Notes under the pieces: model-generated
Seen by the model: the letters and a program-made list of their open reading frames with translations, nothing else
Told to the model about the DNA's origin: nothing
The model's database searches: none
Shown here: in pieces, positions 29,301 through 34,524 of the stretch
How the letters are laid out: each line of letters opens with the position of its first letter
Position numbering within the stretch: the stretch's first letter is position 1
Origin: Minwuia sp048007105
GTDB taxonomy: Bacteria > Pseudomonadota > Alphaproteobacteria > Minwuiales > Minwuiaceae
Assembly: GCF_048007105.1 (NCBI RefSeq)
Contig: NZ_CP180352.1
Location: forward strand, 1,426,001 to 1,490,000
Direction: 5' to 3'
Length of the DNA stretch: 64,000 bases
Translations under genes and position numbers: made by a program

Positions 29301-30050
29301 TCGCAGGATATCGTGGTGCTGACCGGCGGCGAGATCGTGGCGCTCTGGGTCGAGGGCCGCGGCGACCTGCTCTACCGGGTCTTCGACAGCGCCGGCAATC
29401 CGCTGACCGGCGAACTGGAGGTCAAGCCCGGCGGCACGAATTCGACGGACGACAAGCTGGCCATCGCCGAGATGGCGGATGGCGGCTTCGTCATCGCCTA
29501 CCGCGACGGCCTGGACCTGATGACCCGCCGCTACGACGAGGACGGCAACGAGATCCTGGGTCCGATCCGCGTCGGTCCGGACACCAACCTGCCGGGCGAA
29601 CTGGATGTGACGGGGCTTGCCGGCGGCGGCTACGCGGTCAGCTATCTCGCCTTCCCGGGCGACGGCACCGGCACCAACATGCGGCTCTCGATCGTCGATG
29701 CGGCCGGCACCGTGGTCGCCGAGGACGTCATCGTCGACCGCAACAGCGACGGCCTGGCCGCTGGCCGCCTTCACCGCCGGCGTGACCGAACTGGCCAATG
29801 GCAATCTGGTCGTGGTCTGGGACGAGAACGACGCGGCGGGCCGCGACAGCTTCTTCCGAATCTTCGACGCCGCCGGGAATGCGCTGTCGGGCGATGTGGA
29901 AATCGTCAACTGGACCTCGAACCAGTTCGACGCCGAGATCATGGCGCTGCCCGATGGCGGCTTCGCCGTGGCCTTCAGCAACCAGAACTTCGGCACCGAT
30001 CCGGTGACCGGGGACACCTTCGACCGCGGCAGCTATGTCCAGCGGTTTGA
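22695..30050 (+). CDS. Giant protein fragment 4: VCBS, LamG, duplicated block, second FG-GAP propeller
   Basis: Homologous coding in this frame begins at about 22590 (IDLDGDSDRITLVEG), upstream of the first ATG at 22695. It holds VCBS (22780-23090), cadherin-like (23090-23380), LamG (23395-24060), a cadherin-like domain (24080-24440), two near-identical blocks at a 1,374-bp period (24451-27000), seven FG-GAP repeats (27215-28690), another cadherin-like domain, and the first four units of a propeller-like repeat (29065-29760). Coding leaves this frame near 29760, where one base is extra relative to GLA|LAAFTAGVTELANG. Confidence 0.8.
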   Translation: MSVFIGADQFHEFYEIVSLAYSAEVDGLLDSGAIAFTDVDASDTHTAAVTGVATTGDTNGIGTSTLLSFLSLGAVTSSALGSAGSVAWSFEADDALFEYLGGGESLEIAYIVEIDDNNGGTDSESVSITINGRNDGPAAADEAATTDEDTAVNIDVLANDTDVDLNDTLTVTSAVANNGTVVIEADGSLTYTPDADFNGSDTISYVVSDGELTDTAQVAVTVNAVNDAPVLTPPVAGAMRFDGNGANHVQVAHDAGLSPDSWTVEAWITTTDADGQFNRVVTKPVGGQQTYSLVVRDGEAHVRFDDLTLGQKFVQAGFVADGEPHHIAGVYDSVADTLTLYVDGVVAGSTSTVGFTPRQGTEELNIGRANDGFSQGFVGDISEVRVWSEARSAADIAAEFDQVLDPASENALELYMVFSQMFTGFGTGTVLGANLVQDLSGNDRDGQIVGSLPFVAGDAPVDSAIVTEVGQEVRFFDMSVLDVDAAEGTNQIQVVLESSDGTIDTQTFPGFTQIGDRTAQVTLIGDPVTLADSLDNATFKPNDGFSGTATITVTATDLGNTGAGGPQTTVLTFNIEVIDPVQAPELTNDIGLTGTENVPVLLDVLANDTGDGLRIVSAEASSGANVSFTGAVGDGITLDPSGGLIADFGGFSGQFDYDNLAPGDVIADVVTFVVEDANGEQAGDAVVTRKTLALDSLGSFNTPSLDLDGVTITGSANVNVLNFNGIGVVGGSSSSFFDIGEQLVFDFDHLAVNVQLFIGTVGNSTPVDGAQVGLEGFDADGNSLGTVSLPVSGGIFEANLSAAYGNVPVSRLEMTGEGDRFIFRTLTFDEIQGDGFAVVEISGVNDAPVITDQTFTVAEDSFGLFETLDVDDPDRNQSAFSLDLNVVSAPSEGSVSLNFGELDFRLDGGFQDVSLGEVREVEVVYTATDPDGAVSDPGTITIRITGNNDPVTGNDDTASVDENSSINIDVLANDTDIDALDILSVTAASASNGSVVIEADGTLTYTPDADFFGSDTITYTVSDGNGSTDTANVSVTVNEVGPQVTNDIGLTGTENVPVLLDVLANDAGDGLRIVSAEASSGANVSFTGAVGDGITLDPSGGLIADFGGFSGQFDYDNLAPGDVIADVITFVVEDANGEQAGDAVVTRKTLALDSLGSFNTPSLDLDGVTVTGSANVNVLNFNGIGVVGGSSSSFFDIGEQLVFDFDHLAVNVQLFIGTVGNTTPVDGAQVGLEGFDADGNSLGTVSLPVSGGIFEANLSAAFGNVPVSRLEMTGEGDRFIFRTLTFDEIQGDGFAVVEISGVNDAPVITDQTFTVAEDSFGLFETLDVDDPDRNQSAFSLDLNVVSAPSEGSVSLNFGELDFRLDGGFQDVSLGEVREVEVVYTATDPDGAASDPSTITIRITGNNDPVTGNDDTASVDEDNSVLIDVLANDTDVDALDVLSIQSVGSASNGTVTIEGNQIRYTPDADFNGADSFVYTVTDGNGSSDTATVNVTVDAVNDAPVLSGPVLAPGNVELDDVEAGIGGFVIHDTTVDTVNIFQDAAERGFGSVISFAGDVNGDGLADFIVGDDNLNTVNGNYSGGAAVVFGKADTASIDLSEIDAGIGGFRIFGASAQDDAGGSVSGGGDINGDGLADLIIGAQRNDDDGQLSGKAYAVFGKADGAAVDLAAIQAGLGGGFVIEGADVRDLAGRAVSNVGDINGDGLDDLIIGAPYAYDDAIRDPGTAYVVFGKASATAVDLDDIRAGVGGFVINGVTDNDLAGRSVSGGADINGDGLDDLVIGAPNYDIGYTTTSDAFVVFGKADGSAVNLGDVQTGTGGFAINGVDLDDNFGRFVDIAGDVNGDGLADVIVSAPTADNPSDPREAYIIFGKADGAAVGVDDLRAGSGGIVLTGDEGAGQVSAAGDVNLDGFADVIVNSGSPDDNNGRAIVVFGQAAPGTISLDDAATGNGGFAIDGVTDFGSIVSIDGGFDVNGDGLPDFLAGSSNGGFGNPTPASVHVVFGQGIETDEDTPLALNGIAVSDIDAGSGDVQVVLAVASGSIDVTDTGATIDGDLSGSVTVTGALADVNAAIGSLVYTPDADFNGIETLDLTVSDLGNTGSGGPLGDSLSVDITVNAVNDAPEITLPAADPQIALGFSVSTVLGPINDKTFGNDMSIGALPGGGFVTIDQGPSSQGSRMAIFDENGDLVRTQPVSSTFDSSQDPSQDIVVLTGGEIVALWVEGRGDLLYRVFDSAGNPLTGELEVKPGGTNSTDDKLAIAEMADGGFVIAYRDGLDLMTRRYDEDGNEILGPIRVGPDTNLPGELDVTGLAGGGYAVSYLAFPGDGTGTNMRLSIVDAAGTVVAEDVIVDRNSDGLAAGRLHRRRDRTGQWQSGRGLGRERRGGPRQLLPNLRRRRECAVGRCGNRQLDLEPVRRRDHGAARWRLRRGLQQPELRHRSGDRGHLRPRQLCPAV
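23395..24060 (+). other. LamG/concanavalin-like domain, copy 2 (in giant gene)
   Basis: Close relative of the domain at 12790-13440, sharing SPDSWTVEAW, QTYSLVV, FVQAGFVADGEPHHIAGVYD and EELNIGR. It differs mainly by an insertion near 23950 (MVFSQMFTGFGTGTVLGA). Confidence 0.8.
24451..27000 (+). repeat. Near-identical direct duplication, 1,374-bp period (in giant gene)
   Basis: The block starting TNDIGLTGTENVPVLLDV at 24451 begins again at 25825. Both copies run through ANVSFTGAVGDGI, SLGSFNTPSLDLDGV, IGVVGGSSSSFFDIGEQLVF, VEISGVNDAPVITDQTFTV and ITGNNDPVTGNDDTASVDE with only scattered differences. They stay near-identical for about 1.13 kb and then diverge in the following cadherin-like domain. 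Confidence 0.9.
27215..28690 (+). other. FG-GAP beta-propeller 2, seven repeats (in giant gene)
   Basis: Seven units with D(V/I)N.DG loops: LADFIVGDDN, LADLIIGAQR, LDDLIIGAPY, LDDLVIGAPN, LADVIVSAPT, FADVIVNSGS and LPDFLAGSSN. It is more diverged than propeller 1, so the two are not a recent copy of each other. Confidence 0.85.
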
Positions 30051-30190
30051 CGAGAACGGAAACGAGGTCGGCGACGCCGTCTTCGTCGCCAGTTCCGAAT
30101 ATCCGGACATGGCGCTGACCGAGGACGGCAACATCGCGGTCGTCTCGCGCGGGCTGGTCGGCGACAACGTGATCGTCTCGGAACTGACCG
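29065..30190 (+). other. Third propeller-like unit of seven repeats, distinct family (in giant gene)
   Basis: Seven hydrophobic beta units of the type ALPDGGFAVAF followed by FDENGNEV: IGALPGGGFVTI, VVLTGGEIVALW, AIAEMADGGFVIAY, VTGLAGGGYAVSY, VTELANGNLVVVW, IMALPDGGFAVAF and MALTEDGNIAVVS. A propeller fold is inferred. The fourth frameshift falls between units 4 and 5. Confidence 0.65.
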
Positions 30191-33100
30191 TGCCGGGCGA
30201 CCCCTTCGAGACCGACGAGGATACGTCGCTGGCCATCGGCGGGCTTGCCATCTCCGACGTCGATGTTGGCGCCGGCAATGTCGAGGCCGTGCTGACGGTG
30301 CTGAACGGCACGCTGGACGTGACCGATACGGGCGCCACCATTCTCGGCGACCAGACCGGATCGGTGACCGTGACCGGTGCGCTGGCCGACGTGAACGCTG
30401 CCATCGGTTCTCTGGTCTACACGCCGGACACCGACTTCAACGGCACGGACACGCTGACCGTCGAAGCCGATGATCTGGGCAACACGGGCGCTGGCGGCCC
30501 GCTGACGACCGTGGCGACGCAGCAGATCACGGTCAACCCGCAGGGCGAACTGATCGTCGGCACGACCGGCAATGACAGCCTCGTCGGCGGCGATGAGGAC
30601 GACACCCTGCAGGGCCTTGCCGGCGAAGACACGCTGGACGGCGGCGCAGGCAACGACGAGCTGTTCGGTGGCGGCGGCGCGGATACGCTGATCGGCGGAG
30701 CAGGCTCCGACACGCTGGATGCGGGCGGCGGCACGGTCGACTATTCGGGCGCGCTGGGTTCGGTCGTCATCGACCTCGACGCCGGCGGCGGCTCCGAGAA
30801 CGGCGAGACCGAAGTCCTCAGCAACGTCAATCACCTGGTCGGTTCGGCCTTCGACGACACGCTGTCGGGCGATCTGGCGCTGAACATCTTCCAGGGACTG
30901 GGTGGTGACGATCTGCTGAACGGCGGCACCGGCTTCGACAGCATCTTCGGCGGCGACGGCAACGACACCATCGACAATGACGGTGGCAACGACACCATGA
31001 GCGGCGATGCTGGCGACGACCTGATCCGCGGCAGCGCCAGCGCCGAAGAGATCTTTGGCGGCGCTGACAACGACACGCTGGAAGGTAATGATGGCTCCGA
31101 CACCATTGACGGCGGCGACGGCGACGACGTGCTGGATGGCGGCGGCAGCCTGGACACGCTGATCGGCGGCGCGGGCGACGACTCGCTCTCCGGCGGTCTG
31201 CAGGCCGATCATCTGGCCGGCGGGTCGGGCAACGACACGCTGGATGGCGGCGGCAATTTCGACACCGCGGACTACTCCGCCGATGCACCGGGCGGCGTCA
31301 ATGTCGACCTGACGGCGGGCACGGCGACCGACGGCTTCGGCGGCACCGACGTCCTGATCGACATCGAGACCGTGCTGGGCAGCGCCCAGGACGACACGCT
31401 CCGCGGCACCAGCGTCAACGACCGGCTGGTCGGCAATGACGGCAACGACTCGCTGAACGGCGAACTCGGGGCGGACCTGCTGGAAGGTGGCGACGGCGAC
31501 GATACGCTGACCGGCGCCGGCTCCAACGACACGCTGCTGGGCGATGCCGGCAATGACAGCCTTGACGGCGGCAACAATGACGACCTGCTATTCGGCGGCG
31601 ACGGCACCGACGCCCTCAATGGCGGCGACGGCGACGACACGCTGCAGGGCGGCGACCAGTCGGATACGCTGAACGGCGGCGACGGCATCGACACGGCCGA
31701 CTATTCGGACCGCGGCGCGGGCATCTCCGCGGACCTGGATGGCGCGGGACCTGGCAACGGATTTGCCGTTGACGCCGGCAATGTCGAGTTCCTGATCTCG
31801 ATCGAGAACCTGATCGGCTCGGATTTCGATGACACGCTGACCGGCGACGACAACGCCAACGTGATCGAGGGCGGCGACGGCGCCGATACCATCGAGGGCG
31901 GTCTCGGGCTGGATGTGATCTTCGGCGGCGACGGCGACGACAGCCTGCTCGGCGACTCGGCGATACCGGACGGCACGACCGACGGGGACACCCTGTTCGG
32001 CGGCGCCGGCAACGACACGCTGAACGGCGGCGAGAATGACGGCGACGACAGCCTGGATGGCGGCGACGGCAACGATGTCATCGGTGGCAATGGCGGCAAC
32101 GACACGCTGATCGGCGGCGACGGCAACGACACCTTCTCGGGCGGTTCCGGCGCGGATGTTCTCGACGGCGGCGCAGGCGACGACTTCATCAATGGCGGCG
32201 CGGATGTCGATACGGTCGACTTCAGCGCGGCCGGCGCTGCGGTCGATGTCGATCTTGGCGGGGAGACCGCCAGCGGAGCCGCCACGGGCAGCGATACGGT
32301 TCTGGATGTCGAGAACGTCATCGGCTCGGATTTCGAAGATACGATCTTCGGCCAGGACGGCGCGGGCAACCAGCTCTTCGGCGGCGAAGGCGACGATACG
32401 GTCGGCGGCCGCGGCGGATTTGATCTGGTTCACGGAGACGACGGCAACGACCTGCTGTTCGGCGGTCAGGACAACGACACGCTGTTCGGCGGCGAGGGCG
32501 ATGACAGCCTCCAGGGCGACGGGGAGAACGACACGCTCTTCGGTGGGGCCGGCAACGACACGCTGGACGGCAGCGCACTGGCTGACTCGCTGGATGGCGG
32601 CGATGGCGACGACACCTTCATCGTCGGCAGCTTCATCGCGCTTGGCGGTGTCGATCTCATGACCGGCGGTGACGGCTTCGACATTGCGGACGCTTCTGGC
32701 GCCATAGGCAGCGTTCTGGGTCGGGTGGCATTCAACACCGGCTTCGGGTCGATCAACATCGGCGGAACCCTGGCAGCCAATATCCAGCAGATGGAAGGAA
32801 TCATCGGTTCCGCGTTCAACGACACGCTTCTCGGCAGCGACGAGGCGGGTCCGAATGCGGACTTCCTGTCGGGCGGCGGCGGCAACGACAACCTGATCGG
32901 TCTGGATGGCGACGACACGCTCATCGGCGGCGACGGGGATGACACGCTGCAGGGCGGGGACGACTTCGATTTCGCCGACTTCAGCGCGAGCACGGTGAGC
33001 GTGGTCGTCGACCTTGTCGGGGAAGTGGCGAGCAGCGGGGCGGCCGGTGTCGATGTCCTTCTGGATATCGAGGGCGTCGTGGGGACGGCGTTCGCCGACG

Positions 33101-33342
33101 GCATCAGTGGCAGCGATTTCGCCAACGACCTGCGCGGCGGTCTGGGCAACGACTTCATCGTGGGCGGCGAAGGCGATGACACCCTCTCGGGCGACGGCGG
33201 CGATGACACACTGACGGGCGGAAATGGTATCGACGCGGCGACTACTCGTCGGAGACAGGCGGCATCACCGCCGACTTGTCATCCAGTATCGTGTTCGATG
33301 CAGGCGGCGGCCGGGACTCGCTTTCCGAAATGGAAGTCCTGA
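29617..33342 (+). CDS. Giant protein fragment 5: end of propeller-like unit and C-terminal RTX region
   Basis: Homologous coding begins at about 29761 (LAAFTAGVTELANGNLVVVW). It finishes the third propeller-like unit (to 30190), then a cadherin-like domain (30195-30540) and a long C-terminal RTX region (30545-33240). There, short beta-roll runs alternate with recurring modules of the type ADYSADAPGGVNVDLTAGTA...LIDIETVLGSAQDDTL. The frame breaks at about 33240: the text GIDAA must be followed by DYSSETGGITADL, which lies one frame away, so one base (a G) is missing. Sequence between 33241 and 33342 in this frame is shadow. Confidence 0.8.
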   Translation: MPAAATRSAISPSRATAPAPTCGSRSSMRPAPWSPRTSSSTATATAWPLAAFTAGVTELANGNLVVVWDENDAAGRDSFFRIFDAAGNALSGDVEIVNWTSNQFDAEIMALPDGGFAVAFSNQNFGTDPVTGDTFDRGSYVQRFDENGNEVGDAVFVASSEYPDMALTEDGNIAVVSRGLVGDNVIVSELTVPGDPFETDEDTSLAIGGLAISDVDVGAGNVEAVLTVLNGTLDVTDTGATILGDQTGSVTVTGALADVNAAIGSLVYTPDTDFNGTDTLTVEADDLGNTGAGGPLTTVATQQITVNPQGELIVGTTGNDSLVGGDEDDTLQGLAGEDTLDGGAGNDELFGGGGADTLIGGAGSDTLDAGGGTVDYSGALGSVVIDLDAGGGSENGETEVLSNVNHLVGSAFDDTLSGDLALNIFQGLGGDDLLNGGTGFDSIFGGDGNDTIDNDGGNDTMSGDAGDDLIRGSASAEEIFGGADNDTLEGNDGSDTIDGGDGDDVLDGGGSLDTLIGGAGDDSLSGGLQADHLAGGSGNDTLDGGGNFDTADYSADAPGGVNVDLTAGTATDGFGGTDVLIDIETVLGSAQDDTLRGTSVNDRLVGNDGNDSLNGELGADLLEGGDGDDTLTGAGSNDTLLGDAGNDSLDGGNNDDLLFGGDGTDALNGGDGDDTLQGGDQSDTLNGGDGIDTADYSDRGAGISADLDGAGPGNGFAVDAGNVEFLISIENLIGSDFDDTLTGDDNANVIEGGDGADTIEGGLGLDVIFGGDGDDSLLGDSAIPDGTTDGDTLFGGAGNDTLNGGENDGDDSLDGGDGNDVIGGNGGNDTLIGGDGNDTFSGGSGADVLDGGAGDDFINGGADVDTVDFSAAGAAVDVDLGGETASGAATGSDTVLDVENVIGSDFEDTIFGQDGAGNQLFGGEGDDTVGGRGGFDLVHGDDGNDLLFGGQDNDTLFGGEGDDSLQGDGENDTLFGGAGNDTLDGSALADSLDGGDGDDTFIVGSFIALGGVDLMTGGDGFDIADASGAIGSVLGRVAFNTGFGSINIGGTLAANIQQMEGIIGSAFNDTLLGSDEAGPNADFLSGGGGNDNLIGLDGDDTLIGGDGDDTLQGGDDFDFADFSASTVSVVVDLVGEVASSGAAGVDVLLDIEGVVGTAFADGISGSDFANDLRGGLGNDFIVGGEGDDTLSGDGGDDTLTGGNGIDAATTRRRQAASPPTCHPVSCSMQAAAGTRFPKWKS

Positions 33343-33752
33343 TCGGTTCCGAGTTCGATGACACGATCAACACCGGCGGCGATATCACCACGATCTTCGC
33401 CGGTGGCGGCAACGACCAGATCAACTTCCCCTTCGGCGGATTGGGCTTCGGTCCGGCCTTGGCGATCAGCGGCGGCACGGGCGACGACTCGATGGCGGGC
33501 GGGTTCAGTACCAATGACCGCTTCATCTTCGAGACCGGAGACGGCAACGACCAGGTGAACGGCTTCCAGGGCGGCGCCGGCGCCGGAGACGTGCTCGACT
33601 TCTCCAACGATGCCTCGATCACCGGCCTCGGCGACCTGACCGTCGGCGACGACGGGTCTGGCAATGCGCTGATCGAATACGGGGCCGGCGACTCGATCAC
33701 CCTGCTGGGCGTCGACTTCAACAACCTGGATGGCGACGACTTCCAGTTCTGA
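33276..33752 (+). CDS. Giant protein fragment 6: C-terminal end domain
   Basis: True coding in this frame starts near 33243, ahead of the first ATG at 33276. The 158-residue reading continues the RTX-associated module (SLSEMEVLIGSEFDDTINTG) and then gives an end domain, with FETGDGNDQVNGFQGGAGAG, VLDFSNDASITGLGDLTV and a final hydrophobic/acidic tail (ITLLGVDFNNLDGDDFQF). Ending on such a motif directly after RTX repeats is typical of uncleaved C-terminal type I secretion signals of large alphaproteobacterial RTX proteins. That assignment is by analogy. A perfect 11-bp hairpin follows the stop codon. Confidence 0.8.
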   Translation: MSSSIVFDAGGGRDSLSEMEVLIGSEFDDTINTGGDITTIFAGGGNDQINFPFGGLGFGPALAISGGTGDDSMAGGFSTNDRFIFETGDGNDQVNGFQGGAGAGDVLDFSNDASITGLGDLTVGDDGSGNALIEYGAGDSITLLGVDFNNLDGDDFQF

Positions 33753-33756
33753 CGGT

Positions 33757-33783
33757 CCGGCGGACGGCTTGTCCGTCCGCCGG
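33757..33783 (+). terminator. Hairpin after the giant gene
   Basis: Perfect 11-bp stem CCGGCGGACGG / CCGTCCGCCGG with a 5-nt loop, starting 5 nt after the stop codon. No T-run follows, but the position fits transcription termination or 3'-end protection. Confidence 0.55.
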
Positions 33784-33847
33784 TTAACCGGCTGGTAACG
33801 CTGTCGGTTCAGGGTGCGCGGATGAACTCCTTCCGCGTTGGCGCACA

Positions 33848-34423
33848 ATGCTTCTGAGCCGGGCCGGTGAGCGCCTTGGCGTGTCGCTTCATGAATCCGT
33901 CATCACGACCTCTGCGGGGTTCGATGTCATCGAACAGCCGTTGCTGAAGCGGTTCGCCGAACACTGGAGAGCCTGCCGCCCGGCCGACGGATTTCCCTCG
34001 CGGCGTCAACTGGACCCGACCGGCTTTCCCTGGGCGTTACCGTACATCTACATTCTGGACCGGGACGAGCCGCCGCATCACTGGCGCTACAGGATCGCTG
34101 GCAGCGAAATCCAGGCGGCGTTCCATCGCGGCAATTTCCGCGGGCTGAGCCTCAGGGACATCATTTCCCCGGAGGCGCTGCCGCTGGTGGCGCAACGGTG
34201 GTCGCCGGTGGCCGACGGGCTGGGCGTCTACATGAACGGCGCGATCTACAGCAACTCGAACAACTACCGCAGCGGCGGGCGGTTGCTGCTGCCCTTGTCC
34301 GAGAGCCTTGATCGCACCATGTCGGGACTGGTCGGCATTTCCGTTCAGGACCGGCAGGCGCCGGCCGCCGGCCATCAACTGTCGCTCAATATTCACCACA
34401 TCGACCTTTTGCCGGACGACTGA
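33848..34423 (+). CDS. PAS_5-type domain protein
   Basis: A 191-residue protein. The pattern LLKRFAEHWRACRPADGFPS, RRQLDPTGFPWALPYIYILD, HWRYRIAGSEIQAAF and FRGLSLRDII is that of the alphaproteobacterial PAS_5 family, single-domain proteins presumed to sense or bind a ligand. No kinase, HTH or cyclase domain is attached. It starts 96 nt after the giant gene and ends 101 nt before the adenylate cyclase, all on the + strand. A link to control of either neighbour is possible but unproven. The upstream extension (MLLSRAGERLG) may not be translated; an internal start cannot be excluded. Confidence 0.75.
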   Translation: MLLSRAGERLGVSLHESVITTSAGFDVIEQPLLKRFAEHWRACRPADGFPSRRQLDPTGFPWALPYIYILDRDEPPHHWRYRIAGSEIQAAFHRGNFRGLSLRDIISPEALPLVAQRWSPVADGLGVYMNGAIYSNSNNYRSGGRLLLPLSESLDRTMSGLVGISVQDRQAPAAGHQLSLNIHHIDLLPDD

Positions 34424-34524
34424 AGGTTCCGCGCAGCCGTTGCGCTTCGTTACGCGATTGCCGGTCGACGCCGGAATCGCAATGGCGGTAGCTTGCCCGC
34501 CATGGATCCAGGCAGGAGGCGGCG

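Larger units (their letters stand above)
6234..33752 (+). pseudogene. Giant RTX/cadherin-like/LamG/FG-GAP surface protein gene, interrupted by five frameshifts (probably intact in the cell)
   Basis: A single continuous coding locus of 27.5 kb. The reading frame changes near 7635, 15200, 22589 and 29760 (one extra base each) and near 33240 (one base missing). At each point homologous coding resumes at once in the new frame. Correcting all five gives about 9,171 residues.
Domain order: RTX nonapeptides right after Met (about residues 20-405), DUF4114 (about 440-590), a huge RTX block (about 600-2035), cadherin-like, LamG, cadherin-like/VCBS, paired unknown domains (about 2740-3260), three tandem-95 repeats, unknown domain plus VCBS plus cadherin-like, a seven-repeat FG-GAP propeller, short RTX, unknown domain, RTX, a second copy of the unknown/VCBS/cadherin module, second LamG, a 1,374-bp duplicated pair, second FG-GAP propeller, a third propeller-like unit, and a large RTX region with a C-terminal end domain. 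The acidic, Ca-binding, signal-less architecture fits type I secretion and adhesion. No transporter genes are nearby. Confidence 0.85.

Noticed and set aside
8109..30017. Very long antisense reading frames opposite the giant gene (for example 8109-12347, 10528-13068, 16958-18907, 25632-30017)
   Set aside because: They mirror the strong codon bias and repeats of the sense strand; their translations are Pro/Ser or Val/Ala/Ile periodic shadows of RTX repeats with no domain, and the sense strand has clear homology.
7635..33243. Programmed +1 ribosomal frameshifting in the giant gene
   Set aside because: Five shift sites with no common slippery motif or stop context, one of them in the opposite direction, and similar breaks in two unrelated genes make sequence error far more likely.
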